Assembly (NCBI GenBank): GCA_903891045.1
Contig: CAITDH010000006.1
Span: forward strand, 1 to 33,617
Length of the DNA: 33,617 nt
DNA from: an uncultured Desulfobulbaceae bacterium
GTDB taxonomy: Bacteria; Desulfobacterota; Desulfobulbia; Desulfobulbales; Desulfocapsaceae
Direction: 5' to 3'
The notes under the pieces are model-generated. The model was not told the DNA's origin and did no database searches. It saw nothing but the letters and a program-made list of their open reading frames with translations. This document shows, piece after piece, positions 8,955 to 19,000 of this stretch. A program made the position numbers and the translations under genes. Every line of letters begins with the position of its first letter. The stretch's first letter is position 1.

Positions 8955-10037
8955 TCAACCCGATCCGCTGTGTGCGACCAGCACCTTGTTTTCCAGATAA
9001 TCCATCCGGATATAGACAATATCCGCAATGGTCATTCCCTGCTCTGTCTCTTTATATAAAACCTCTAACACTCTTTTTAAACGACTGTATTTCGTTCTGA
9101 CTTCCCCTTTACCAAAATAAATAGGAAAGGGATAATCAACCAGATAGAGAGTCATTCCTATATCCTGATCAAGATGAATCTCGGAAAGATTCTGAACCGG
9201 AAAATTAGGATTATTCTGTTTAACTAATTTAAGCAAGGCCAGAGATTCACGAATCATCGCTTTTCGCTCGCCGTTGCCGATTCCGCCAGACAAACGAGAC
9301 GAAGCCGAGACTCCGGTCTTGGCTCCGGCGGCATTAGGCCGTCCCTGGCCGTCATCTCCTTTTACTTCAAGGCCGGTTATAATAGGGAAGTCCAGATCCT
9401 GTCCCGGCTCAACTGGTGCAAATGCAACCCCGCTCTTATCGAGATAAAAAAACTGTTTACGGCCAGAAGCCTCTGGAGCAATCAGGGCCTCTGCGACATA
9501 CTCCTTAATAGAGATCACCAGCACACCAGGCCAGTCACGTTTGACCACAGCCTCCGACACCCATGGATGCGCCTTGAGAATTGCCTCAATATGTGTCGGC
9601 CTCAGGGTCAGCAGGCTGGTCTGATACCTGACCCCGGCAAGTTCACGAATCAACGTGGGAGTAGTCTTCCGACAACCGGTGATTGTAATCTCCCGTATCT
9701 TAAAAAATGGCATATCAGATACAGCATTCACAAGCGGACCATACGCCACAAAGGCCACAAACACTATGCACGCCAGAAGACAGAGTGGAGCCACAAGGCT
9801 CCTGACCTTGCTTTTTGCCACTACAGGAGATCGTTGCAATTCTTTACGTTTAGCAGCCCGTTGAAACCTGTCCCGTATCCTGCTAACCAATCCGCTACGC
9901 TTCTGAGCCTGAGCAGCGGATTTTGAAGTAAACACCGGCTGCCCCCTGCGACCAGAAGCAGCGTCAGAGCGAACAGCTCTCTTATTTTTATTATGCAAAC
10001 GAAAAAAAGAACCGATCTTTTTAATAAAGTTCAACAT
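8955..10037 (-). CDS. ftsQ: Cell division protein FtsQ (POTRA domain) carrying an in-frame repeat insertion
   Basis: A basic cytoplasmic tail of about 95 residues precedes one transmembrane helix (VAPLCLLACIVFVAFVAYG). A POTRA domain follows (FFKIREITITGCRKTTPTLI, then HPWVSEAVVKRDWPGVLVI), then a beta domain. This is the FtsQ architecture, which links early and late divisome proteins and binds FtsB/FtsL. Between PIITGLE and IRESLALLKLV lies a low-complexity insertion (about 30 residues, including GQGRPNAAGAKTG) encoded by a copy of the dispersed repeat. The ORF track starts at a TTG (10046). ATG 10037 is the likelier start, although the GGGGAG before it is closer than usual, so the choice is not firm. 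The gene follows murB by a few bases and precedes ftsA by 6 bp. Confidence 0.92.
   Translation of the reverse strand: MLNFIKKIGSFFRLHNKNKRAVRSDAASGRRGQPVFTSKSAAQAQKRSGLVSRIRDRFQRAAKRKELQRSPVVAKSKVRSLVAPLCLLACIVFVAFVAYGPLVNAVSDMPFFKIREITITGCRKTTPTLIRELAGVRYQTSLLTLRPTHIEAILKAHPWVSEAVVKRDWPGVLVISIKEYVAEALIAPEASGRKQFFYLDKSGVAFAPVEPGQDLDFPIITGLEVKGDDGQGRPNAAGAKTGVSASSRLSGGIGNGERKAMIRESLALLKLVKQNNPNFPVQNLSEIHLDQDIGMTLYLVDYPFPIYFGKGEVRTKYSRLKRVLEVLYKETEQGMTIADIVYIRMDYLENKVLVAHSGSG
9265..9355 (-). repeat. Dispersed in-frame repeat inside ftsQ
   Basis: On the minus strand GATGACGGCCAGGGACGGCC is followed by TAATGCCGCCGGAGCC, matching the kinase and murE copies nearly base for base over about 40 bp. 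The remainder (to GGCAACGGCGAGCG) is diverged and resembles the short second copy in murE. The translation frame (GDDGQGRPNAAGA) equals the murE frame and differs from the kinase frame. Confidence 0.8.
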
Positions 10038-10051
10038 GCTCCCCAAACCAT

Positions 10052-10990
10052 TTAGAGAAAATGAACTTCCGGTTCAAGAACAATGCCGCTATCTGCCTGA
10101 ACCTTTACCCGCACCTTTTCCATAAGCTCCAAGACATTGGCAGCGGTTGCCCCGCCACTATTAACCAGAAAATTAGCATGAACAGGTGACACCATGGCGC
10201 CGCCAACCCTGAGACCCTTCAAACCACTGGCCTCAATAAGACGCCCGGCTGCATCCCCTTGCGGATTCTTGAAAAATGATCCGGCATTGGGCACGCCCTT
10301 GGGTTGCTTGGTCTGGCGTTTTTGATGATACGACTGGCAGAGACTGCGGATCTGTTCCTGATCCGCCATCGCACCTTGCAGCTCCACCCCAATCAACACC
10401 CGCGTCGCTTCTGTATCTTCCTCGACATGTTTATGATCATGCCAGATCCGATACCCAAATTTCAGTTCTGAGCGGGGCAGAGTGCGAACTTGCCCCGATG
10501 GGGTGACCACGGTCACCGAAACAATCACATCCGCCAGTTCACGACCCCAGGCCCCGGCATTCATGATGACGGCACCACCAATCGTTCCGGGAATTCCAGT
10601 CATAAATTCCAGGCCGGAGAGGCCCTGATCGACGAACCAGCCGCCAAGACGGGCCAGGCTGCAGGCTGCTCCCGCCTGAATAACCACCCCTGCACTCTTG
10701 GCCGCATCTCCACGAACGATAGCACCAAACCCTTTACCAAGAAGGAGGATAACCCCGTCAAACCCGGCATCACTCACCAGCAGGTTGGTTCCTCTGCCGA
10801 TAATACGCCATTGAATCTTGTGCTCCCCCAAAAAGAGAAGCAACCGCTGCAATTCCGCCTGTTCCTGAACTACAATCAGGGCCGTAGCCGGACCACCTAT
10901 AGCAAACGAGGTATAATCACACAAAGGGCAATCCCAAAGCACAGGGCTGCTTGCCAGGGACGCCAGGGCCTGTTTCAATACGGCATCCAT
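10052..10990 (-). CDS. murB: UDP-N-acetylenolpyruvoylglucosamine reductase MurB
   Basis: MurB reduces UDP-GlcNAc-enolpyruvate to UDP-MurNAc with NADPH, using bound FAD. The FAD-binding domain shows YTSFAIGGPATALIVV and IIGRGTNLLVSDAGFDGVIL, with LEFMTGIPGTIGGAVIMNAGA following. The C-terminal part has the catalytic segment VPNAGSFFKNP (the serine protonates the intermediate) and ends ELMEKVRVKVQADSGIVLEPEVHFL. This short form fits type II MurB enzymes. The ORF track begins at 11077, which would overlap murC by about 65 bp. I place the start at ATG 10990 (MDAVLKQALAS), which follows AAGGCGGGG and lies 19 bp after the murC stop, giving 312 residues. Confidence 0.96.
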   Translation of the reverse strand: MDAVLKQALASLASSPVLWDCPLCDYTSFAIGGPATALIVVQEQAELQRLLLFLGEHKIQWRIIGRGTNLLVSDAGFDGVILLLGKGFGAIVRGDAAKSAGVVIQAGAACSLARLGGWFVDQGLSGLEFMTGIPGTIGGAVIMNAGAWGRELADVIVSVTVVTPSGQVRTLPRSELKFGYRIWHDHKHVEEDTEATRVLIGVELQGAMADQEQIRSLCQSYHQKRQTKQPKGVPNAGSFFKNPQGDAAGRLIEASGLKGLRVGGAMVSPVHANFLVNSGGATAANVLELMEKVRVKVQADSGIVLEPEVHFL

Positions 10991-11009
10991 ACCCCGCCTT
11001 ATGACCGTT

Positions 11010-12395
11010 TCATGACTTCTGTTTCCTGAGCAGGTCAAGCAGCTCCTCACCGGCCCGCACAATATTGCCAGCGCCAAGGGTCAATACGAGATCATCATCA
11101 ACCAGCAGGGGTAACAGCTCTTCCGCCAGCCCTTCCACGGTCGGGATAAAATGGATGTGACGCTGACCATGTCGCTTGATATCCACCGATAGATTCTCAC
11201 TGCTCACGCCCGGAATCGGTGTTTCACTGGCGGCATAGATATCGGTCATCACCAAAAAATCCGCTTGATGAAATGCTGTCTGAAACTCTTTATACAAAGC
11301 CTCGGTCCGGGTATAGCGATGGGGCTGAAACAGGACCACCAGCCGTTTGTCAGGCCAGGCCTCCTTGAGGGCCGCCAGGGTTGCCCTGATCTCAGTGGGA
11401 TGATGACCATAATCATCCATGATCGTGATTCCCCGCGCTTCCCCTTTCAACTGCATGCGCCGCTGCACTCCCCCAAAACTGCCAAGGGCCCCGGCAATCA
11501 CCGCAAAAGGGATCTCCAGCTCAAGCCCTACACACACCACGGCCAGCGCGTTATAAACATTATGACGACCGGGCAGAGAAAGATGGATTTCACCCAGTTG
11601 CGCGTCACCTTTCCTGACCATGAAATGGGTCCTGCCCCCGGCCGCTTCCAACTGTTCCGCATGGACATCCGCCTGAGCCGTAAGGCCATAGGTGATCATT
11701 CTTTTCCTGATTCCAGGCAGGAGATCGGCAATATTGGCATCATCCAGACAAAGAATCACGGCGCCATAAAAGGGGATCTTGTCAATAAACTCCATGAACA
11801 CCGATTTAATATGCTCAATATCACGATAATAATCAAGATGTTCCAGGTCAATATTGGTGACCACCTCAAGTACAGGCGAAAGCTTCAGAAACGAGCCATC
11901 ACTTTCATCAGCCTCCGCCACCAGAAACTCGCCTTCTCCGAGCTTGGCATTGCCTCCCAGACTGTCAACCTTGCCCCCGACCACAATGGTGGGATCAAGT
12001 CCGGCCTGGGTCATCATCCAACTAACCATAGAGGTGGTGGAGGTCTTCCCATGACTGCCGGCAATGGCAATGCCGAATTTCTTCAGCCGCATCAACTCGG
12101 CCAGCATCTCCGCCCGCTGGATCACCGGGATACTCGCTTCATGGGCAGCCACCACCTCCGGGTTGGTTTCGGCAATGGCCGATGAGGTCACCACCACATC
12201 GGCGCCGCTTACCCACTGTCCTTGATGGCCGGCATAAATCACCCCGCCCAGAGCCGCCAGATTGGCCGTGATTGCCGAAGTGTACAGATCAGACCCCGAC
12301 ACCTTGTACCCCAAATTCAGCAGGAGTTCGGCAATACCACTCATGCCGATACCACCAATACCAACAAAGTGGATATGTTTGGTTTTTTTATACAT
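11010..12395 (-). CDS. murC: UDP-N-acetylmuramate--L-alanine ligase MurC
   Basis: The 461-residue product adds L-alanine to UDP-MurNAc in the cytoplasm. The N-terminal UDP-binding domain starts with [19 protein letters not shown]. The ATP-binding P-loop is [13 protein letters not shown], followed by the Mur ligase blocks [12 protein letters not shown] and [12 protein letters not shown]. The C-terminal domain has [15 protein letters not shown] and [11 protein letters not shown], both characteristic of MurC. Length is typical. It sits 17 bp after murG and just before murB, the usual dcw order. Confidence 0.97.
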   Translation of the reverse strand: MYKKTKHIHFVGIGGIGMSGIAELLLNLGYKVSGSDLYTSAITANLAALGGVIYAGHQGQWVSGADVVVTSSAIAETNPEVVAAHEASIPVIQRAEMLAELMRLKKFGIAIAGSHGKTSTTSMVSWMMTQAGLDPTIVVGGKVDSLGGNAKLGEGEFLVAEADESDGSFLKLSPVLEVVTNIDLEHLDYYRDIEHIKSVFMEFIDKIPFYGAVILCLDDANIADLLPGIRKRMITYGLTAQADVHAEQLEAAGGRTHFMVRKGDAQLGEIHLSLPGRHNVYNALAVVCVGLELEIPFAVIAGALGSFGGVQRRMQLKGEARGITIMDDYGHHPTEIRATLAALKEAWPDKRLVVLFQPHRYTRTEALYKEFQTAFHQADFLVMTDIYAASETPIPGVSSENLSVDIKRHGQRHIHFIPTVEGLAEELLPLLVDDDLVLTLGAGNIVRAGEELLDLLRKQKS

Positions 12396-12412
12396 GATCT
12401 ATTATCACTGTT

Positions 12413-13525
12413 TCAGCCTTGCCATTTCATTACTTCCAAACAACTATCAACGATTCTTTCCGTGGCATCAGGACGGCCTTTAGCCCGTATGGCCTCGGCC
12501 ATCTCTTGCAATCGACCTGGATTGCCGACAAGCTCCGCCAGGGTCTCAGCCAGTTTCTTGGCTGTCAGTTCCCGCTCCACCAAAACCACGGCCCCACCAC
12601 TTTCGGCATAATAACAAGCATTTTTATATTGATGATCATCGGCGGCAAAGGGGTAAGGGATCAATACCGCCGGTTTTCCAAGCACCGCCAACTCGGCAAG
12701 GGTTGTGGCTCCCGCCCTGGAAAGAATTAAATCACTCCTGGCATAGACCTCAGCCATATCCGTAAAAAAAGCGGCCACTGTGGCCTTGATTCCGGCCTGT
12801 TTATAAACTGATTTCACCCATTCCGCATCCGCCGGGCCGGTCTGGTGAATAATCTGGAGCCCTGCCGACAATAACCTGCCATGCTTGGTCAGGGCATCCA
12901 CCACCAGTTCGTTGACCCGGTGCGCCCCCAAACTGCCCCCCAGAATCAGAATTGTTAGCTCTTTACCAATTTTTACGGATGGCTGTTCAGCCAGTTCCAG
13001 GATCTGGCGACGCACAGGATTACCGGTCAGCACCGTCTTTCCTGCCGGGAAAAAGACCTCACTGCCTGGCAGCGAAAGACAGATCCTGGTGGCCAGGGCC
13101 CCTAATTTCCTATTGGCAAGACCGGGCACGGAATTCTGTTCATGAATCACTGTTGGCCGCCCCAGTATCCTGGCCGCAGCCACTACCGGCCCGGTCACAT
13201 ATCCGCCAACCCCCACCACCAGATGCGGACGGAAACGGAGGATATGCCAGAGGGCCTCGATAAAGGCAACCGGGAGCAGAATAAGGGCCTGAACAAGCTT
13301 CAACAACCCCTTTCCCTTTATCCCCTGACAATGAATGGCCCTGGCACTGAACCCATAGTGAGCGAGGCTGGTTGTATCCATCTTCCGGTGCGTCCCCACA
13401 AAAAGAACCTGGGTTCCAGGAAGACGCCGGCACAGGGCCTCGGCAGTGGCAATGGCCGGGAAGAGATGCCCGCCGGTACCACCGCCGGTAAGTAACAGAC
13501 GTATGGGCTCCCGACCCTGCACCAT
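12413..13525 (-). CDS. murG: UDP-GlcNAc:lipid I N-acetylglucosaminyltransferase MurG
   Basis: The 370-residue product converts lipid I to lipid II at the inner face of the cytoplasmic membrane. The N-terminal glycine-rich motif LLLTGGGTGGHLFPAIA and VVGVGGYVTGPVVAAA contact lipid I. The C-terminal UDP-GlcNAc site includes ILGGSLGAHRVNELV and ILSRAGATTLAELAVLGKPA, with PYPFAADDHQYKNA downstream. The ATG shares its A with the murD stop codon (TGATG), giving tight coupling. In most proteobacterial dcw clusters ftsW would lie between these two genes; here there is no room for it. Confidence 0.97.
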   Translation of the reverse strand: MVQGREPIRLLLTGGGTGGHLFPAIATAEALCRRLPGTQVLFVGTHRKMDTTSLAHYGFSARAIHCQGIKGKGLLKLVQALILLPVAFIEALWHILRFRPHLVVGVGGYVTGPVVAAARILGRPTVIHEQNSVPGLANRKLGALATRICLSLPGSEVFFPAGKTVLTGNPVRRQILELAEQPSVKIGKELTILILGGSLGAHRVNELVVDALTKHGRLLSAGLQIIHQTGPADAEWVKSVYKQAGIKATVAAFFTDMAEVYARSDLILSRAGATTLAELAVLGKPAVLIPYPFAADDHQYKNACYYAESGGAVVLVERELTAKKLAETLAELVGNPGRLQEMAEAIRAKGRPDATERIVDSCLEVMKWQG

Positions 13526-14928
13526 CAGACGCTACCAGCCTTGCATCCGACTGGTTCGGACTGGCCAATCACCTTGTGCACCGCATCGGCAAAGACCTTG
13601 CCCCGATGGCCATAATTCTCAAACATATCAAAACTGGCGCAGGCCGGAGAAAGCAGCACCGTATCCCCCGCTTTGGCAATGGCTGCCGCCAGCATGACCG
13701 CTTCTTCCATTGACGCAGCCTTCTTTATCTCCGTTACACCAGCCAGGGCCTGGGCAATCAGCTCTGCAGCCTCACCAATCAGGATCAAACAGCGCACCTT
13801 CCTGCCGACACTCTCTCGCAGCAGGGTATAATCATCGCCCTTATCCCGGCCCCCGGCAATAAGGATCACGTTGCCGCTAAAATTTTCCAGGGCGCTGAGA
13901 ACGGCTCCGGTATTGGTGGCCTTGGAATCATCATAATAGAAGACCCCGGCGCTCTCCCCTACCAGGGCCATCCGATGCGCCGCCACCTGAAAGGCAGTCA
14001 GACCTTGCGCTATCGCCTCCGGCGGGCAACCAAGGGTGCGCGCGGCAAGGATGGCAGCGGCGCTGTTCAATCCTCCGGTCGCAGTAGCAAGCATCGATCC
14101 TGCAAGATCATACCGTTCTTGTTTCCCCTGCCACTGCAGATGAATGCAATGGCCATCAACCTGCGCCTGACAATCACTGTCATGGCCGAAAAGCAGCAGT
14201 TGCTGCCCCCCGTCAAGTCCTGCCGATAGCTCTCGACACAACATGTCATTACCGTTCACAATCGCAGTATCCTTCGGCCCCTGCCCGGAAAAGATCTTCA
14301 TCTTGGCCGCGGCATAGCCGGCCAGAGTACCGTGTCGATCCAGATGATCCGGGGTCACATTGAGCAGGATCGCCACATCGGCCTTAAAGGCCCCTGGAGA
14401 CTCTAGTTGAAAACTCGAAAGCTCCAGAACCAGCACATCAACATCATCAGGATCGTTCAGGTAATCAAAGAGCGACGTACCTATATTGCCACCAACAAAG
14501 ACCTTTTTCCCTGCTCGTTGCAGCAGCTCGCCAATCAGGGCCGTCACTGTGGTCTTGCCATTGGTACCGGTGATCGCCACCACGGGATTATGCAGCAGTG
14601 GTGCGGCCATGGCCAATTCACCCAGCACCGGAATTCCAAGGTCTCGAAGCTGCTCCAGAATCTCCAGATCCTGCCTGATCCCGGGGCTGACCAGGATTTG
14701 GTCAGCCTGCCTGAGAAAGGTCAGGGTATGGCCGCCACATTCGTACTCCACTCCATGATCAGCCAGAAAAGCCAGATCTGCGGCTGGCAAAGTCTGAACA
14801 CTCCTGGCATCAGAAAGCGACACCTCCACCCCTTGCGCCACCAGATACCGAACCGCCGCCCGGCCGGATACCCCCAGTCCCATCACCGCGACATGAGTGT
14901 CGATTATCTTTTCATCTTGCATGTTCAT
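13525..14928 (-). CDS. murD: UDP-N-acetylmuramoylalanine--D-glutamate ligase MurD
   Basis: The 467-residue product adds D-glutamate to UDP-MurNAc-L-Ala. The N-terminal nucleotide-binding fold starts at HVAVMGLGVSGRAAVRYL. The P-loop is VAITGTNGKTTVTALIGELL, with VLELSSFQLE and LLNVTPDHLDRHGTL marking the Mur ligase core. The C-terminal block YDDSKATNTGAVLSAL and the segment ILIAGGRDKGDDY are specific to MurD. Start and stop overlap the neighbours by one base each (TGATG with mraY upstream and murG downstream). Nothing is abnormal in the protein itself. Confidence 0.97.
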   Translation of the reverse strand: MNMQDEKIIDTHVAVMGLGVSGRAAVRYLVAQGVEVSLSDARSVQTLPAADLAFLADHGVEYECGGHTLTFLRQADQILVSPGIRQDLEILEQLRDLGIPVLGELAMAAPLLHNPVVAITGTNGKTTVTALIGELLQRAGKKVFVGGNIGTSLFDYLNDPDDVDVLVLELSSFQLESPGAFKADVAILLNVTPDHLDRHGTLAGYAAAKMKIFSGQGPKDTAIVNGNDMLCRELSAGLDGGQQLLLFGHDSDCQAQVDGHCIHLQWQGKQERYDLAGSMLATATGGLNSAAAILAARTLGCPPEAIAQGLTAFQVAAHRMALVGESAGVFYYDDSKATNTGAVLSALENFSGNVILIAGGRDKGDDYTLLRESVGRKVRCLILIGEAAELIAQALAGVTEIKKAASMEEAVMLAAAIAKAGDTVLLSPACASFDMFENYGHRGKVFADAVHKVIGQSEPVGCKAGSV

Positions 14929-16007
14929 CAGCGCAGTTTCAAGGTGGCAATGGCAAAAAGGCCAAGGATGATGGACACGATCCAGAACCTGACCACCACC
15001 TTTGATTCATGCCAGCCTTTTTTCTCAAAATGATGATGAAAAGGGGCCATGAGAAAGATCCGCTTACCTTTGGTCATCTTGAAATACCCCACCTGCATGA
15101 TGACTGATAATGCCTCCATGACAAAGATCCCGCCAACAATGGCCAGCAGGATCTCCTGTTTGATAATAATGGCAATCGAGCCCAAGGCCCCGCCCAGGGC
15201 CAGGGATCCGACGTCACCCATGAAGATCTGGGCCGGATAGGCGTTAAACCACAGAAAACCAAGACAGGCACCAACCATGGCCCCGCAGAAGATCGCCAGC
15301 TCACCTGCCCCGGGCACAAAGGGAATTTGCAGATAATCTGCCAGCACAGTATGGCCGGCCAGATAGGAAAAAATCAGATAGACGGACCCAGAGATAACTG
15401 TTGGACCTGTGGCCAGGCCATCCAAACCATCTGTGAGATTCACCGCATTGGAGGATCCAACAATCACCAGTACCGCAAAGACAAGATAGAACCAGCCAAG
15501 ATCCGGATGAATATTCTTAAAAAAAGGTACACTCAACTGCCCGTCAAATCCTGGATGCAGAAGGACAAAGAGTCCAACAACCAAGGCGCCGCCAATCTGC
15601 AGGATCAATTTTCCACGGGCACTCAGCCCTTTACTGTTTTTTTTGCGCACCTTTCTCAGATCATCAATTCCACCAATCATGCCAAAAAAGAGGGTCACAA
15701 AGAGCAGCAGCCAGACAAGCGAACTATCCAGCCTGGCCCAAAGCAGCGTAGCACAGGTAATGACAGCAAGGATCAGTACCCCGCCCATGGTCGGCACTCC
15801 CTGCTTGGCCAGATGGGTTTCCGGCCCATCATCCCGCACCACCTGTCCTATCTGAAAACGTCGCAAGGCCCTGATAAACAACGGCCCCAGCACAATCATC
15901 AGGAGAAAGGCTGTCATCGCCCCGCCGATAGAGCGCACGGTAATATAGCGGAATACGTTAAACCCGCCGATAGTCGCATGCAATGGATAGAGGAGATGGT
16001 AGAGCAT
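14928..16007 (-). CDS. mraY: Phospho-N-acetylmuramoyl-pentapeptide transferase MraY
   Basis: The 359-residue integral membrane enzyme transfers phospho-MurNAc-pentapeptide to undecaprenyl phosphate, making lipid I. It is strongly hydrophobic, with about ten membrane segments. Conserved loops include [33 protein letters not shown] (catalytic aspartates), [40 protein letters not shown] in two parts, and the C-terminal [13 protein letters not shown] histidine motif. Length is typical. The gene starts 44 bp after the fused murE-murF gene. Confidence 0.97.
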   Translation of the reverse strand: MLYHLLYPLHATIGGFNVFRYITVRSIGGAMTAFLLMIVLGPLFIRALRRFQIGQVVRDDGPETHLAKQGVPTMGGVLILAVITCATLLWARLDSSLVWLLLFVTLFFGMIGGIDDLRKVRKKNSKGLSARGKLILQIGGALVVGLFVLLHPGFDGQLSVPFFKNIHPDLGWFYLVFAVLVIVGSSNAVNLTDGLDGLATGPTVISGSVYLIFSYLAGHTVLADYLQIPFVPGAGELAIFCGAMVGACLGFLWFNAYPAQIFMGDVGSLALGGALGSIAIIIKQEILLAIVGGIFVMEALSVIMQVGYFKMTKGKRIFLMAPFHHHFEKKGWHESKVVVRFWIVSIILGLFAIATLKLR

Positions 16008-16051
16008 AACTGTCTGTAAATGTTAAATTAAAAGAGGAGCCCTTGAATTCT

Positions 16052-19000
16052 TCAAGGAACCATTAACTGCTCAACCACGACTTCAAGACGCATACCCCTT
16101 GAACCTTTGACCAGTAACCAATCGCCAGCCTGCACCTGACCCGCAGCCAACAGCCCTTCAATCCAGGCTGCCATATCTTTCTTCTCCTGAAAAATTCTGA
16201 TCCGCTGGTTATCCATACCTGCCATCCTGGCCCCCGTGGCAGTTTCATCAGCGAAATCCCCAACGAGTGCCAGATAATCAACCCCCTGATCCGCCGCATA
16301 CTGCCCCACTTCCCGGTGCGCGCCGGCACTTGTCGGCCCCAGCTCCAGCATATCTCCCAGAATCGCCACCCGTCTGCCGCCATCCTGCCGGCCAAGGGTC
16401 GCAAGCCCTGCCCGCATGGAGGCCGGATTGGCATTATAGGTATCGTTTAAAATATGCAAGCCGCCCTTTCCGGTAACAATCTGCATCCGTTTATCAGCAG
16501 GCTGAAAGGCAGCAAGACCTGCGGCAATCTCACTGATGCCGATCCCAGCGGCACAGGCAATGGCGGCGGCGGCCACTGCATTGGAGATATTATGCACGCC
16601 TGGCACCTGCAAGGTCACCGGAATGGTCTCGCCGGCAGCATGGAGGACAAAACTCTGGGCAAAGTTCCCAGCTTTCTGGACGTCAGAGGCAAAAACCTGA
16701 GGCGCGTAGCGCATACCGGCTTCATCTGCGGCGTATGAAATCTTTTGTTGCTGATACCTCTCAGCACAGGCCCGCACAAGGGGATCATCCAGATTAATCA
16801 CCAGCGTAGTAGCGGCGCCACTGCCGGCAAACAACTCTTCTTTGGCTCGGGCAACCCCTTCCAGAGAATGCAGTCCTTCCAAATGCGCGGCATGGACATT
16901 GACAATACAGGCAATATCAGGATCAGCAATCTCAGCCAGCCTGGCGATCTCACCGGGCCGGTTCATCCCCATCTCCAGGATGGCGGCCTTCTGGCCTGGG
17001 CCAAGAGGTAAAAGAGAAAGAGGTAACCCGATAAGGTTATTAAAATTACCTCGGGTCTTCAATACCTGATCAGGCGGCGCATCCTCACGCGATAGCCAAT
17101 GCTGCTCAAAAATCGCCGAGGTCATCTCCTTGACCGTGGTCTTGCCACAACTCCCGGTAATCCCCACCACCAACGGTCGGCTGACCGTCTTCATCACCTG
17201 CCGCCGGTACGCGGCCAGATCGCCAAGGGCCCGCAAGGTGTCATCCACCAACAGACAGGGAATGGCGGGAAGTGCCTTCTGCGGTGTATCCTTGCAGACG
17301 ACAAGACAACCTGCACCGGCCGCCGCCACCTGTTCCAGAAAATCATGACCGTCAAAACGCTCGCCGGCAAGGGCCACAAAGATATCGCCAGCCGCCACCT
17401 TCCGGCTATCCGTGACCACTGCCCCAAGCCCTACTGCTCCGCACGAATCACAGGTCAACATACCCTTGGTCGCCAGTTTGAGATCCTCAAGCTTCCAGGC
17501 GGTCAGCGCCTTTTTTACCTCAAGGGTATCATCAAAAAAACGCTTTCCATCCTGACTAAGCTGATACAACTCATGCCCTTTGCCGGCAATGAGCACGATA
17601 TCCTCTGCTGTCGCCGCACCAATGGCCGTAGCGATAGCCTGGGCACGGCTATAGATTACCAGAAATCCCTTCTCGTTTGCTACTGAGGTCCAAAGCCAGG
17701 AAGGGGATCGCTCGCCGTTACCGCTCAAACGGATACCGGACACTATCTGGGCGACTATTTCCTGGGGCGATTCACCACGCGGGTTATCATCAGTAACAAG
17801 CACCACATCACAGCGCTGACCGGCAATCTCACCCATAATCGCCCGTTTTCCTTTGTCCCGGTCACCGCCGCAGCCAAGGACACAGATCAATCTCCGATGC
17901 GGAAGCCGGGACAGGGTCTCCAGTACCTTTTCCAAGGCGTCCGGGGTATGGGCATAATCAACAAAAACCGCGGGCCGAAGATGCGCCTGCTGCTCTGCCG
18001 GCAGCACCCGCTGCATACGACCAGGGGCCCCGGACGCATGGGCCAGCATGGAGGACAAAGCCTTGGCCTGAATGCCCAGGGCCAGTCCCAGCCCCATCAC
18101 GGTCTGCAAGTTTGCCACATTGAAGTCACCCACCAGAGGGGTTGCAACCTGCACCTCATCGGCGAGAACATGCAGGGTCATAACAGTGGAATTCAAATCT
18201 AACTGGATCGTCAAAGGATAGATATCACAGTCACCGCTCCCGCCAGTCGCTCCTGCGCCGTCCCTGGCTCCCGCGGCATTAGGCCGTTGGCCGTCACCGC
18301 TCCCACCACACTGCAAGACCTGCGCACCCTGAGCTTCACACAGCTCAACCAATCGTCGCGTCCTTTTCTCTTCTTCAGGGTCATAACAGACGGAACGGGT
18401 AATAACCGCCTTGCCGTCTTTTTTCAGATGATCACGAAACAGGAGGGCTTTGGCCGCGAAATAATCATCCATGTCCTGATGATAATCCAGATGATCACGA
18501 GAGAGATTCGTAAAGGCAACCACATCAAACTGCAGATCACCCAGGCGACGCTGAACCAGGGCATGCGAAGAAACTTCCATGATCACATGGGGCACACCCG
18601 CGTCTGCCATCTGCCGGAGGAGGGCCTGAAGCAATAACGGCTCAGGAGTTGTAAAAGGGGCGGGAATTGTAATATCCTGCCCCTTGGCATCTCGATAACG
18701 ATAATTGACCGTGCCGATGACCCCAACCGACAGTCCGAGCTGCTTCAAGCAGCTCTCAAGGAGGTAGCTGACAGTGGTCTTGCCATTGGTGCCAGTGACA
18801 CCAATCATGGTCAAGCCCTGTGCTGGATGTCCATACAGATTAGCCGCGATCTGCGCATAGGCCAGATGGCTGTCCGCAACCACAATCACACACTGGCCAC
18901 ATCCCGCAAACTGTTCTGCTGTCACCCTGCCTTCTTCCACCACCAATGCCGCACAGCCGCTGGCCATCACCTGTTCCAGATAGGCATGACCATCTGTTCT

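Noticed and set aside
11265-12185. 306-residue plus-strand ORF opposite murC
   Set aside because: It lies wholly antisense to a convincing murC, has no recognisable motif, and its composition is that of a complementary frame of a GC-rich gene. The same applies to the long plus-strand ORFs at 6638-7360, 15327-16019 and 30567-31385.
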